Source: Lotus japonicus
Taxonomy: Eukaryota > Streptophyta > Magnoliopsida > Fabales > Fabaceae
Direction of reading: 5' to 3'
DNA length: 64,000 bases
Assembly (NCBI RefSeq): GCF_012489685.1
Contig: NC_080044.1
Coordinates: 30,608,369-30,672,368 of the forward strand
Translations under genes and position numbers: made by a program
Shown here: in pieces, positions 45,405 to 58,690 of the stretch
Numbering within the stretch: the stretch's first letter is position 1
Layout: every line of letters starts with the position of its first letter
Notes under the pieces: model-generated
What the model was told of the DNA's origin: nothing
Seen by the model: the letters and a program-made list of their open reading frames with translations, nothing else
Database searches by the model: none

Positions 45405-47800
45405 CATGGGTAAAGTTCCTAAGGCACAAAGATGAAACACATACTGTGTTTACCAACTTCATTACCCAAGTTCAGAAGGAGTTTCAATCTTCCGTGATTA
45501 CTGTCAGAAGTGACCATGGTGGAGAATTTGAGAACAAAGCTTTTGAAGAATTATTCAACTCTCAAGGAATCTCTCATAACTTCTCTTGTCCTCGCACTCC
45601 TCAACAAAATGGAGTAGTTGAAAGAAAGAATAGAACTCTTCAGGAGATGGCTCGCACCATGATACAAGAATCAAGTATGGCCAAGCACTTCTGGGCAGAA
45701 GCAGTCAACACTGCATGCTACATTCAGAACAGAATCTCCATTAGACCAATTCTGGAGAAAACTCCTTATGAGCTATGTAAAGGAAGACAACCTGACATCT
45801 CTTACTTCCATCCATTCGGAAGTACTTGCTTCATGCTCAACACTAAGGAGCAATTGGGTAAATTCGATTCCAAAGCTTTAAAATGTTATTTTCTTGGTTA
45901 TTCTGAAAGATCTAAAGGTTTTAGAATTTATAATATTATTCATCAAACTGTTGAGGAATCCATCCAGATTAGATTTGATGATAAGCTTGGCTCAGAAAAG
46001 TCAAAGCTGTTTGAAAGATTTGCAGATTTAAGCATTTACTGTTCAGAAGCAAATCAACCAATGAAAAGCCCAGAGGATGTTGCTCCAGAGGCAGAAGCAT
46101 CTGAAGATTTTCCAACAACTTCTGATCCACTTCAGAAGAAGAAAAGAATAGTTGCTTCTCATCCAGAAGAACTGATCATTGGCAACAAAGATGCTCCCGT
46201 CAGAACCAGGTCTATGCTCAAACCTTCAGAAGAGACTCTTCTGAGTCTGAAGGGACTTGTGTCTATCATTGAGCCGAAATCAGTTGATGAAGCTCTTGAA
46301 GACAAAAGTTGGATTCAAGCAATGCAAGAAGAGCTAGATCAGTTCACCAAGAATGATGTATGGACCTTAATGCCCAAACCCAAAGGTTTCCATGTCATAG
46401 GAACCAAGTGGGTATTCAGAAACAAGCTGAATGAAAAAGGAGAAGTAACAAGAAACAAGGCAAGACTGGTAGCTCAAGGCTACAGTCAACAAGAGGGAAT
46501 TGATTACACTGAGACCTTTGCTCCTGTAGCAAGGCTTGAAGCTATAAGGCTACTGATTTCCTTCTCAGTAAATCACAACATCATTCTCCATCAGATGGAT
46601 GTCAAAAGTGCCTTCCTCAATGGCTACATTTCAGAAGAAGTGTATGTCAAGCAACCTCCTGGCTTTGAAGATGACAAACATCCAGAGCATGTCTACAAGC
46701 TCAAGAAGTCACTCTATGGATTGAAGCAAGCTCCCAGAGCGTGGTATGAAAGGCTCAGCTCCTTTCTTCTACAGAATGAGTTTGTACGGGGTAAAGGTGA
46801 CAATACTCTTTTCTGCAGAACCTATAAGAATGACATTCTTATAGTTCAGATTTATGTTGATGATATCATTTTTGGTTCTGCTAATCCCTCCTTGTGCAAG
46901 GAATTTTCTAAGTTAATGCAGGCTGAATTTGAAATGAGCATGATGGGAGAACTTAAATACTTCCTGGGAATTCAAATAGATCAACGACCAGGAGTCACCT
47001 ATATCCATAAGAAGAAGTACACCCTGGAACTTCTGAAGAAGTTCAACATGAGTGACTGCAACATCTCAAAGACTCCAATGCATCCAACATGCATTCTTGA
47101 GAAAGAGGAAGTTTCCTCTAAGGTTTGTCAGAAGCTCTATCGTGGAATGATAGGCTCTCTTCTTTACTTAACTGCATCTAGACCTGATATATTGTTTAGT
47201 GTGCATCTCTGTGCTAGGTTCCAATCAGATCCTAGAGAGACTCACTTAACTACTGTTAAGAGGATCCTCAAATATCTGAAAGGAACTACTAACCTTGGCT
47301 TGATGTATAGAAAAACATCAGAGTATACACTTTCAAGTTTTTGTGATGCTGACTTTGCTGGAGATAGAGTGGAAAGGAAAAGCACCTCTGGAAGCTGTCA
47401 TTTCCTTGGATCAAATCTTGTATCTTGGTCAAGCAAAAGACAGAACACAATTGCTCTATCAACTGCTGAAGCAGAGTATGTCTCAGCTGCCACTTGCTGT
47501 ACACAAACCATATGGATGAAGAACCATCTAGAGGACTATGGATTGTCTATGAAGAAGGTTCCTATCTACTGTGACAACACGGCTGCTATTTCACTCAGCA
47601 AGAATCCTATTCTACATTCAAGAGCAAAGCATATAGAGGTAAAGTATCATTATATTCATGATCATGTTCAGAAGGGCACTCTATCATTAGAGTATGTTGA
47701 TACTGACCATCAGTGGGCAGATATCTTTACTAAGCCCTTGGCAGAAGATAGGTTTTTATTTATTCTTGAAAACCTGAACATGGATTTTTGTCCAGAGTAA
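45401..47800 (+). pseudogene. SIRE B pol, part 2: integrase, RT and RNase H
   Basis: 799 codons without a stop. Integrase: [17 protein letters not shown] and [20 protein letters not shown] supply the second Asp and the Glu. [51 protein letters not shown] and catalytic YVDDIIFGS (about 46854). RNase [32 protein letters not shown] and [15 protein letters not shown]. It ends [11 protein letters not shown]. The upstream one-base loss puts it out of frame with protease, but all catalytic motifs are intact. Confidence 0.9.
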
Positions 47801-48226
47801 GGTTTTCTTCAGAACTTCTGACCATGGTACCTCTGAAGTCATCAGATGTTACCCCTTTCAGAAGTTACTCGATCAGAAGCACTTAACCCACTGGTTAAAC
47901 TTCTGTGGTAGACAACAATACATGTGTCACTTCATTTGTGACATAGTTCCTTGGGTCGCGTGGTATATCTGCTATAATGATGATGTCTACTCTCCTCTAC
48001 TATGCTATTTTCAGACTATATATTTATAACCGTTGATTTTGCCTTTAATTTCTTAGAAAAACTGTCAACAGTTACCATTAAACCCACTATATGCACTGTC
48101 ACACACGATCTCCCACTCACTTACACTTACGGTTTTGAAACTATCCGTGTGCATTGCATTCATTCATATTCCTTCCTCCAACATTTCCTCCTCTCTCTGA
48201 ACCCTAAACCTCCATCTCTAAGAATC
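47801..48226. other. pol to env-like spacer
   Basis: 426 bases; the same spacer is 427-428 bases in A and C. ATATATTTATAAC (about 48017-48029), also near-present in A at 17752, could be a promoter for the env-like gene. A TTTTCAG acceptor-like site lies just before it. Neither use is shown. Confidence 0.4.
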
Positions 48227-51200
48227 ATGGGCAAATCAAGGAAACCTAAGGCGAATGTTTCTGCTTCTACCACACAAACTGCCAAAGATCAAGAGAAGCA
48301 AAGATTCGAGGAAGCACAGAAGATTCTGAATGCACCAAATGTAGTCACCTGTGCAAAGAAAGTGGAAGAACTGAGTGTGTGCTGCGAAGCAAGAGTTGAT
48401 TTTGATAATCTTGCTCAACATGGGTTTGATATTAGGAACCAAGTCGAGTTGCAAGGATGGTCTGGGTACTTCAACAGGCTCGTTGGTCCAATCTATCACA
48501 AATTGGTTGTCGAGTTCTGGAAGAATGCAGTTTGCAACGACTACTACGTCGTCTCCCATGTACTGGACAAGAAAATTGTGATCTCTGAAGAATCTATAGC
48601 AAAACTGCTGGGTATGGAGTTTCAGCAGGGAAAAAGGATCAAGAATGTTGAAGCAAATGTTGCTGGAATGAGGACCGTGGTCAATAAGGCGCTCTATGAT
48701 AACTGGTCTTATGAGAAAACCAAGTACAACATTAAGGACTTGAAGTCTGAAATGAAGATTTGGCAAAAGATCTTCATGCACTGTATTCACCCCAGAACTG
48801 GAGGAACTGATTACCTGAATGCAACTCAGAAGGTAATCATGTACTATATTTCAACTGGTGAGCTTATATGTCTGCCATTCCTACTTTTCAATTATCTGAA
48901 GGAATGTGTTGAAAAATCAAGGACCACAACTGGTTCTGAGAACAAAAGATTCATCTCCTACATTCCGTATGGAAGGCTCCTGTCAGACATCTTCGTCCAA
49001 AATAAGCTTGTCAAGACTCTATCAGATCTTGGACTTCACGAAGATCTGGCCATGACAGTTGGTGATGCTCTCAATGGCACAAAATTGAAGAAAATGCAGA
49101 TCATTGAGAAGATTAAAGTTGCTCCCAAAGAAGACACCTCTGATGAAGTTCGTCGGAGAAATTACCCCATTGATGACTTTCCCATTTGGTCCAAGAAGGA
49201 CAATCCAGCATGCATTCTGGAATATGTAAGGATGCTCAGAAGACAAGGAGATCCTATCACCCTTACAGAATTTGTTAACACTCTTCCTGAAAGTCCTCCT
49301 AAGCTGACTACCAGGAAATCCAGGAGAGCAACAAGCAGCAAGCCCTCAGATCCTAAGGGCAAAGGGATTCTGATAGAGGAACCTGCAAAGAAGAAGGCTG
49401 CTTCCAAGACTGTGATCATCAGGGAACCATCTCCTGAAAGGCCTCTGAAGAGAACCTCAGCTCAACAACAACAAATGTCTGATTCTGAAAGCTCAGAAGA
49501 CACATGGGAAGACTCCTCAAGTGAGGAGACTGAAGATGAAGACATGCCTCTGGCTAAGAGACGCAAAATTATTCTCGAGGAAGAGGAAGATGAGCAGGAT
49601 GACCATGAGATCATCCAGAATGTGATTCAGGGTATAAGGGAAGCTTCAGATGCTGAAGAATCCACTGATTCTGATGTTATTCCCCTAGTGAAGAGAAGGA
49701 AGCTTCCTCTGAGGGGACCACTTCAGCAGAAGGAAACAGCGGCAGAACAAGCATCTGAACCAACTTCAGAAGTTCAGAGAGAAAGAAGATCTAAACGCAC
49801 ATCTGATCCAGCAAGGGCTGCAAGTCTCACCAGAACCTCACCCATCAGAAGCCCCAGTAAGGTAATTACTGAAAGCATTAATTCTGATTCTGCTTTAGTA
49901 GTTATACCTGAACAACACCTGCCTATATCTACTTCCATGCCTACCTTAACCCAAACAGCACCCACTCAACCTGAAACACAAACTCACACACAAGCTGAAC
50001 CTCAAGATCCTACTTCAACCATCCAAACAGCTACCACAGCCATCCCTTCCATTCCAATTTACACCTCTTCCACATCCATCCCAACTGAACCAGTACCTCC
50101 TTTCAATTCCTTCATTCAAGGCATTATTCAAAGTGAGGCAACTCTAAAAACCTTGGTTGAGCAATTCACTCCCAAGCCAGCATCCCCTCCACACACCTTT
50201 CTCATAACCCAGACTGGTGAGATCCCTGCTGAGAAAGAAAAGGAAGATGATGATGTCCAGATCCTTGTGCCACCTTTCAATGTGAAGCCTCTTCAACAAA
50301 TTGCTTCCAATTTTGAAGATCGGATTCCAGATGCTGCTGAGACCTCCTATGTGTCTTTGTCTAACTACTCAGCAGTCAACTCACAGGATCTGAGTTTCAC
50401 CTCACCTGAGAAGACTGTCACCTCAAGGCAAAGGCCAGATACTATTTCTGAAGCTGAGTATATGGATGAATCAGATCACTCAGGCGTAGAGAAGGTCCAT
50501 GAGATTGGTTTCACTATCTCAGAGAACATGGATGAATCAAATGCTTCAAGCTCCAATGCTGCCAGAACTCCTCAGCCTGTTCTGACCCTGGCCACCTCTT
50601 TCCTTCCTCAGAACCTTCCTCAACTCATTCAGGAGTTTTCTGAAGAGGCCACTAGAAGGCTGAACTGGCTGTATCAGGTAACTGATAATTAGTTTGATGC
50701 TTCTCTTGTTGATAGTCTATGGTCTGCATTTGAGAGATGGTCAGAAGGCAAAGGTCATGAACTTCAGAAGCAACTTAGCAGGGAGAAACGACTAAGAGTT
50801 CATGATGCATCCGAAAGAGCCTATGAGCAGAAGCAGAGAGTGCTACACAAGGTCTGTGAACCCTTGCGGAGAGCTATGGCTGAAAGACCATGTGTTGTCT
50901 CTGAATGTACCTCAGAAGATGTTGTGATGCTCTCAGCAGAGGAAGAAGAAGAAAGCACAGATAGCATAGTCATTCTGGAAGATGCAGATGCTGATGAAGT
51001 TCAGAAGCAAGGGCCAATTCAAGTTGATATTGCAATGTCATCAGAGGCTGAAGTTACTCCTCATGTTCAAGCTCCAGAAGTTCCTACATCTGATCCAGCT
51101 CCAGAAGTTGAAGTTCTTGCTGCCCGAATTGACAGAATTCAGAATGATCAGCAGAGGTTATTTCAGATGGTTGAGGAACAAGGCCGTATTCAGAATGAGC

Positions 51201-51292
51201 AAAGCAAGCAAATTCAAGAGTCCTCAGGCAAAATGGAAGCAATCATGAAGTACCTCATGGACAACCTTCCCTCCTCCTCCTCCAAGCCTTGA
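48227..51292 (+). pseudogene. SIRE B env-like ORF
   Basis: ATG at 48227 (MGKSRKPK). The Putative plant transposon protein-like domain spans about residues 74-250 (LQGWSGYFNRL, KLLGMEFQQGKRIKN, HPRTGGTDYLNATQKVIMYY, YLKECVEKSRTTTG). A Ser/Glu-rich segment with KRRK blocks (possible nuclear localisation signals), a Thr/Pro-rich stretch and a helical C-terminus (RIDRIQNDQQRLFQMVEEQG) ending SSSSKP follow. In-frame TAG at 50690-50692 replaces the Gln seen in A. No transmembrane segment is evident, and the N-terminal hydrophobic peptide lies only in the upstream extension. It is called env-like by position in SIRE elements; the role is unknown. Confidence 0.75.
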
Positions 51293-51493
51293 ATTCCTCA
51301 TCTCTATCATGCATACATTTAATTTATCTGATTCAATGCACCGTCCATTTAGTAACTCACATGCCTTTATGATTTGATCAGTTTTATGCATGATTTTCTG
51401 TTACCTTTTCTCCTTATAATCTCCGCAATCCTTCTTCTCCATCACAACGCAATTCACTTCCTTCTCATTCTGTTCATTCTCCCTTGTTCAAGA

Positions 51494-51910
51494 ATGACTT
51501 CTGTCGACTTAATTTCTGAACTCAAGACTTTGGTATTTGACCAAGTCTTTCCATGGAGTGTTAATCTCTCTTCCTCTCAGATCTCTCAAGCTCTTGAGAA
51601 GATTGAGCATCTTCTGACATGTTGGCTCACTTCTCATCAGACTCACTGTCTTCAGAACCTTCAAGATGTTCTGAATGATCTCCTCCGTCTGACCAATCGC
51701 CAGGCGGACATCGAAGCTCAACTCCAGGGTATTTGCATGCTTCTGGAATATGAGGCAGATAATCATGAAGCAGATCAAGAGGCTGTCCAGGAGAATGCTG
51801 CCTTGAAGGAAGATTTGGCTACTCAGTTAGCCTCACTTGATAAGGACATTCGTCCTCTCCATCTTCAACTTCTCTCCATGAAGAATTCTCGAGCTTTCCT
51901 GTTTGTCTAG
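51494..51910 (+). CDS. SIRE B ORF3, 138 codons
   Basis: The start at MTSVDLISELKTLVF was chosen because it matches A exactly; the frame extends upstream with a hydrophobic run that is not conserved as coding in A. It is the same length as A and no gaps are needed. The end SMKNSRAFLFV is strongly conserved. The middle is helical and Leu-rich. TTATAAT at about 51416 is some 75 bases upstream. Function unknown; it is probably a third gene of this SIRE subfamily. Confidence 0.6.
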   Translation: MTSVDLISELKTLVFDQVFPWSVNLSSSQISQALEKIEHLLTCWLTSHQTHCLQNLQDVLNDLLRLTNRQADIEAQLQGICMLLEYEADNHEADQEAVQENAALKEDLATQLASLDKDIRPLHLQLLSMKNSRAFLFV

Positions 51911-52533
51911 GCTTAGTCTTCTTCTTTCCTTTCGATCCGTTGTACTTCTTCTCCATTCAGAAATAATAACATATCTTCATTGCATCATTTCCTTGTTATT
52001 GTTATTGTTAATTTTTGTTTTTCACTCTTTTTGATTATGACAAAAAGGGGGAGTACATATATTGGTTTTGATAAATTTTTATATTATATAAAACCAGTAG
52101 AGGAGAACAAGTATTAATACTTATAGCACATAGATATTGTCAAGCGTCTCAGATAAGGAATACATTTTGTTCTTATCATGAACTAATCTTGCTTCTGACG
52201 CCCTATTCCAATTACATCTAGACAACACTCTACGTTATTATGTGATATACGCTAAGTTCTGAACCATCACTTCTGATGAGTATACATCTATTCAAGCGTA
52301 AAATCTGATCACATAACCAGACTCCGAATCTAGACTATTCACCAATTCATCAAGTCATAGATTCAGGGGGAGTCAGGGGGAGACACTAGCTCAGAAACAG
52401 GTGTTGTCCTAGATTCAGAAAGAGCATAGCAAACTGTTACACAAGGATAAGTTTAATCTCTGATCTTTTCTCTCTTGTGTATTCAGTTTATTGTGTAAAA
52501 ATTGTTCATCAAAATACTTGTTTTGTCATCATC
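51911..52533. other. B 3' untranslated region
   Basis: Non-coding. It contains TTATGACAAAAAGGGGGAG (about 52037-52055), a duplicated TCAGGGGGAG pair near 52364-52381, and leads into the polypurine tract. Confidence 0.6.
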
Positions 52534-52547
52534 AAAAAGGGGGAGAT
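52534..52547 (+). other. B polypurine tract
   Basis: AAAAAGGGGGAGAT immediately before the 3' LTR, the plus-strand primer site. The same tract precedes the LTR in A. Confidence 0.8.
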
Positions 52548-53790
52548 TGTTAGATCAAGGTTTGATCAGTGGTTGCATCTCTATGTTTTGATGATTACAA
52601 TTAAGGTTTGTGATGATGAACAATTGTGGTACCCTAACGTTTGTTTTGTTTAGTTGTGACAAACAGGTTCTGAATCTGACCCAAGCCTATTCGTTCAGAA
52701 GAAGAAGAACCAAGGGTTACTAAAAAAGAGAGCTCATTAACCTACCATGTTCGTTCTGAACAGTGGCAAATACTTCAGAAGCTCTGAAGATGGAAGCTCT
52801 CAAGAAGATCTGAAGAACTCAAGTCAGAAGTTCTGAAGACCAGATGTTCCAGTGGAACAGTCCAGAAGCAGAAGACTCAAGTTCTGAAGACTTGCAAGAA
52901 GTTGGTTCTGAAGACCCAGGCTATTCTAGCTCTGACGATCAGAAGTTCTGAGGAACTTGTTCAGAAGCAGAAGTTGCATGGTCAGAAGACTCCAAGCTTC
53001 AATCTGACGATGATCAGAAGCTTCATCAAACGTTCATCTGAAGCTCCTTCATCACAAGTCAACTGGTGAAAGGACAGGTCGCTATCACAGTACAACGTCG
53101 TACAAGTCTCAGTCTGTCCGCCACCTACCTTGTACAGCCTAGCAGTCTGATATTACAGAATTGCCACTCCAACGGATAAAACCCTAGCAATGGCTACATC
53201 ACAAGTCTTGGAGTATATAAAGGCTGAAGAAAGAAGAAAGAGGTCAAGAAACTTTGCTGAAAATATTCAACACAAACGAACCATTCTCTTAGCATTATTT
53301 CTTCACTGTTCTTAAACATCTGAGTTTACTATTCGCTTGTTAGAAGCACTCATTGTAAACCCGAAACCTTTTACATCATATTGTAAAGTTCATCAAGAGA
53401 CCAAGGTTGGTCAGATCTTGAGAGGACTGAATCAAGGCTGATTCAGTATTTAGCTAGTCTTAAGAGGATCGGTAGATCAGCTTCTTAAGAGGATACTAGT
53501 GAGAAAATCAGTGTACTGTTAGTCACTTAGCAGGTTGCAAAGTGCAGTTGTAACACTCATTGATTTTAGTGGATTGCCTTCATCAGAAGAAGGAAGAAAT
53601 CACCTTCACAGGTGGACTGGATTAGCTTGAGCTTTTATCTCAAGTGAACCAGGATAAAATACTCGTGTGCTTTACCTTCTATTATTTAGCACTTAGTTTT
53701 TATCCTTGAGTTTTGAAAAAGTCAAAAAGTATACCCGAGATACAAAAACTCTATTCAAACCCCCCTTTTCTAGTGTTTTTCGCACCTTCA
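52548..53790 (+). repeat. B 3' LTR
   Basis: 1,243 bp, nearly identical to the 5' LTR. Followed by CTTGT, the second target copy, and then the env-like ORF of C. Confidence 0.95.
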
Positions 53791-55129
53791 CTTGTAACTC
53801 TGGTAGAGGGTGCAGGTCTAGCAGGCTCCTGAGTTGGTTGTAGATGAGTGACTTGAGTCACAATCCTGACCTTCTTGGCCTTCTTCTGAGGCGGTGGTTC
53901 ATCATCATCATGGTCATCACCATCAGAGGGATCATTCTCCTCAGAGGCTTCAACTTGCTTTCTCTTGCTCTTCCTCTTCCTGGGAGATTCAAAATCAGGA
54001 GGATCTGGGAGAGTCCTGAAGAATTCATCCACATCAATTTCAAAGCCTTGCCGTCTCAAATCATCAAGGTAGATTCTGATTGCCTCTGGATCATCAGCCT
54101 TGGACCAGAGGAGGTAGTCCTTCAAATGAGTTCTTCTTCTTGGTCTTGCATCAGCAACTTTGACCTCAACCTTTGTCTCTATCAGGCCCATTCTCTTCAT
54201 AGAAGAAGGAGTGAAGACATCCCCAGTAATTGTTGTCAAGTCTTCAGTGCATCCTAATTGTCGCAGATCCTTTATCAGTTTGCTCTCAATGAAGAAGTCA
54301 GAAAGCAATCTGCCAAATGGTATGTATTTGATTGCAGACTTGGGTGAAGCAGTGGTTCTTGACTTCTTGATGCACTCCTTCAGATAGGAGAAGAAAAAGT
54401 TGGGCAGACAGACTTTGCGGCGCTCCTTGATGAAGAATAGTAACACCTTCTGGGTAAAGTTGATGTAATATGGAGAGCTTCCCTTTGGCCTTTGATTTAT
54501 GCAGTTTAGCAGAATCTTGTGCCAGATTCTCAAATCAGGATGAAGATCCTTGGTCTTGCAGTCATTTTTCCCTGGCTTCCATGTAGAGTAGAGAGCCATG
54601 TTGACTGCCTCTTTGGTCTTTAGTTTGACTTTTGATTCCTGCAACTGGAATCTGTAGCCTTTGCTTGTTTATGCACCCAGAAGCTTTGCAAACGACTTAT
54701 CAGTAATAATGATCCTCTTCTCCAGAACAAATGACACCACTTGATGCTCATTGCAATCAGCGTGCTTCCAGAATTCCTTCACGAGTTTGTCATAAATGGG
54801 ACCATGGAGTCTTTGGAAGTACCCTTCCCAGCCTTGAGCTTGAGCTTCAGGACGAAGATCAACTCCATTGTCAACAATATTGTCGGGGTCGAATCTCCAT
54901 TCAACAAGAACTTGGAGATCTTCTGGAGGGAAGACACAGGTAACTGCACATCTTCTCTGGGAATAACATCTTTTGCGTCTTGGACTTGTGCTTGAGCATT
55001 CTCAGTCGATCTAGGACGCAGAGCAGGACCCACTTGCCCTGTTGGAAGACCCACAACCATTCTGGGAAAAACTCTTCCATCGGCGGAATCAGATCCCTCA
55101 CCGGAGTCAGCTCTTTCAGAATTTTCCAT
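53791..55129 (-). pseudogene. Element C env-like ORF, N-terminal half
   Basis: ATG at 55129 (MENSERADSGEG). The domain homologous to the A and B env-like domain lies in 54870-54300 (YYINFTQKVLLFFIKERRKV, YLKECIKKSRTTASP, PFGRLLSDFFI). A frameshift occurs near 54785 and an in-frame TAA at about 54670-54672, so the domain is broken twice. The acidic stretch DGDDHDDDEPPPQKKAKK lies at about 53900. The frame runs without a stop into the B insertion and resumes at 41603. Confidence 0.7.
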
Positions 55130-55556
55130 TGTTGAAGGTAGAAGGTTTGGGTAGAATAGAGATGAGAGAATACGAGAGAGAATCGAAGAAAACGAGGGTT
55201 TTGCAAACAGGAAAGAGAAGCAAAAACGTGAATGATGGAGAACGTGTGTGCGTAGTGGTTTTAGAAGGTAACCGTTGTTGATTGTAAAAGCAAAAGTAAG
55301 ATCAACGGTTGAAAATTAAGGACATCATTATGAACATTTATTACACACATCACACGGTGGAGATAAAGCACATCAACACTCATTACAACAGATTGGCAGC
55401 ATGGGCACAAGGAACGATGTATCAAAGTAACTGACACACGCTTACTGCCTTATCTCAGAGTAAGCGCCAATGGGTACTTAACTTCTGACTAAGTTACCTT
55501 CTGAACTAGACATCTTCTGATGAGGAAGTATCATAGTCAGAGGTTCTGATCCATCT
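55130..55556. other. Element C pol to env-like spacer
   Basis: 427 bases, close to the length in B. No ORF is supported. Confidence 0.4.
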
Positions 55557-58500
55557 TTATACTGGACAAAAGTCCATATTTAGATTTTTCAGTATAAATT
55601 TAAATCTATCTTCTGCTAAGGGCTTTGTGAAGAAATCTGCCCATTGATGGTCAGTATCAATAAACTTCAGAAGAAGTACTCCCTTCTGAACATAATCTCT
55701 AATAAAATGATACTTTACCTCAATATGTTTAGCCCTTGAATGTAAGATTGGATTCTTACTGAGTGATATTGTGGCAGTGTTTTCACAATAGATTGGAATG
55801 TTGCTCTCCAGGATTTGATAATCCTCTAGCTGATGTTTCATCCAGACCATCTGAGTGCTACAAATAGCTGCTGAGATATATTCTGCCTCTACAGTGGATA
55901 GTGCAATAGTAGATTGCCTCTTGCTTGCCCATGAGACTAGGTTACTTCCCAGAAATTGACAATTTCCAGAAGTACTCTTTCTTTCAGTTCTATCTCCAGC
56001 ATAATCAGCATCACAATAACCTGAAAGCTTATACTCTGATGTTTTCTTATACATCAAGCCGAGGTTAGTGGTACCTTTCAGATATCTGAGAATTCTCTTA
56101 ACAGCAGTTAAGTGAGTTTCTCTAGGATCTGATTTGGAAACGAGCACATAGATGTACACTAAACAGAATATCTGGCCTAGATGCAGTTAAGTATAGAAGT
56201 GAACCTATCAATTCACGATATAGCTTCTGACATACTTTTCCACTGGCATCTTCTTTCTCCAGAATGCAAGTAGGATGCATAGGAGTCTTAGCAATTATTG
56301 ATTCTGTCATATTAAACTTCTTCAGAAGTTCCTTTGTATACTTGCTCTGATGGATGTAAGTAGCTTCTGGTTTTTGATCAATTTGTATTCCCAGAAAGTA
56401 CTTGAGTTCTCCCATCATATTCATTTCAAATTCAGCCTGCATCATCTCAGAAAATTCTTTGCAAAGAGATGGATTAGCTGATCCAAATATAATATCATCA
56501 ACGTAAATTTGCACAATTAAGATATCATCTTTGTAAGTTTTGCAAAAGAGAGTTGTATCTACTTTACCCCTTACAAACTCATTTTCCAGAAGGAATGAGC
56601 TGAGTCTCTCATACCATGCTCTGGGAGCTTGCTTCAGACCATTGAGTGATTTCTTCAATTTGAAAACATGGTCAGGGTTATTCTCATCTTCAAAACCAGG
56701 AGGTTGGTGCACATATACTTCCTCTGAGATGTATCCATTCAGGAAGGCACTCTTGACATCCGTCTGATGAAGGATTATGTTGTGATTCACTGAGAAAGAG
56801 ATCAGCAGTCTGATTGCTTCTAATCTTGCTACTGGAGCAAACGTTTCAGTATAATCTATTCCTTCTTGCTGACTGTAGCCTTGAGCAACTAGTCTTGCTT
56901 TGTTTCTGACTACATCTCCTTTTTCATTCAGCTTGTTTCTGAATACCCATTTGGTTCCAATGATGTGGGCGCCTTGAGGTTTCTTGACTAGGTTCCAAAC
57001 ATCATTCTTAGAGAATTGATTCAGTTCTTCTCCCATTGCTAAAATCCAATCTTTGTCTTGAAGAGCTTCATCAATTGATTTTGGTTCAATTAAGGAAACC
57101 AATCCCTTCAGACTAAGTAGAGTCTCTTCAGAGGGTCTGAAAGCTGATCTGGTTCTGACCGGTTCATCTTTGTTTCCCAGAATCAACTCCTTAGGGTGAG
57201 AGGCAACAATTCTGCTCTTCTTCTGAGGCTGTGGATCAGAGGGACCAACTTCCTCTAGAGTGTCTGTCTTCCTCTGGTTCAGCTTCCTCTGGAGCTTTGC
57301 CTTTGTCAGAAACATTGATACTCATATCTGCAAACTTTTCAACTAGCTTTGACTGATCAGAGTCAGGCTTATCATCAAATCTAACATGAATAGATTCTTC
57401 AATAGTTTTAGCATTAGTATTATAAATTCTAAAACCTTTAGATCGTTCAGAGTAACCAAGTAATAGGCATTTAAAAGATTTAGAATCAAACTTATGTAAT
57501 CTATCCTTAGTATTCAGAGCATAGAAAACACAACCAAAAGGATGAAAATAAGAAATGTTGGGTTTTACTTTCTTCCACAATTTATAAGGAGTCTTATTCA
57601 GAATTGGTCTGATAGAGATCCTATTCTGAATGTAACATGCTGTGTTTACTGCCTCAGCCCAGAAGTGCTTTGCCATGTCAGTTTCTTGAAGCATGGTTCT
57701 TGCCATCTCTTGAAGAGTTCTATTCTTCCTCTCAACAACCCCATTTTGTTGAGGAGTTATAGAACAAGAGAAATCATGTGCAATTCCATAGGAATCAAAC
57801 AGACTCTCAAACTTGTCATTCTCAAACTCTCCACCATGATCACTTCTGACACGCATAATCCTGCAAGCCTTCTCGTTTTGCACTTGGGCAATAAAGGTAG
57901 AGAACACAGAATGAGACTCATCCTTGCGGGATAGAAATTTAACCCATGTCCAGCGGCTATAGTCGTCAACAATGACCATCCCATATCTCTTGCCACCTAT
58001 AGACTCAGTTTTCACTGGTCCAAAAAGGTCGATATGCAGAAGTTCCAACGACCTTGAGGTGGAAACAACATTCTTAGCCTTGAAAGGGACTTTTGTAAGT
58101 TTGCCTTTCTGACATGCTTCTCAAAGAGCGTCTGAAGAGAACTTCAGAGTGGGTAAGCCCCTAACAAGGTCAAGCTTACACAGCTGAGAAATCTTTCTCA
58201 TACTTGCATGCCCTAACCGTCTATGCTATACCCATTGCTCCTCATTAACAGAAAGAAGACACTTTACTTTCTGAGTTTCCAGCTCAGATTATCTGATCTT
58301 ATAGGTGTTTTTCCTCCTCTTGCTGTTAAATAGAACAGAGCCATCGATCTGACTTACAGCCCTGCAGGACTTTTGATTGAAGATAATATCATAACCCTTG
58401 TCAGCTAATTGGCTTATAGACAATAAGTTGTGATTTAATCCATCTACTAGCAGAACATTATCAATGCATGGACTATTATCAATACCAATAGAACCATAAC

Positions 58501-58690
58501 CAACAATTTTACCCTTCTCATTTCCTCCAAAGCCAACTTCGCCTACATGCTTAAGTTTTAGCTCTTGGAACATACGCCTTTCTCCCGTCATGTGACGCGA
58601 GCATCCACTGTCCAGATACCATGATTGGTGTTTCAGTGGAGCGATCAACGATATCTGCAAGATAGATAATCTTGTCCTTAGGTACCCATT
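55557..58690 (-). pseudogene. Element C pol
   Basis: Protease WYLDSGCSRHMTG is at about 58610. Integrase [37 protein letters not shown] and [18 protein letters not shown] lie in 58048-57236. RT ([43 protein letters not shown]) lies in 57315-56122, and RNase H (YCDADYAGDRTERKSTSG) in 56159-55557. Lesions: stop at 58289, further stops between 58289 and 58048, a frameshift near 57270 and another near 56140. It ends [11 protein letters not shown]. The catalytic motifs are still recognisable, so decay is moderate. Confidence 0.85.

Larger units (their letters stand above)
41609..53790 (+). mobile_element. SIRE-like copia element B, full length
   Basis: 12.2 kb with LTRs 41609-42850 and 52548-53790, target duplication CTTGT (41604-41608 and 53791-53795), PBS, gag, pol, env-like, ORF3 and polypurine tract, all reading rightward. 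By eye the LTRs differ at about a dozen sites in 1,243, so insertion was recent. Visible lesions are a one-base loss in integrase near 45402 and a TAG in the env-like ORF at 50690. It split the env-like ORF of element C. Confidence 0.95.
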
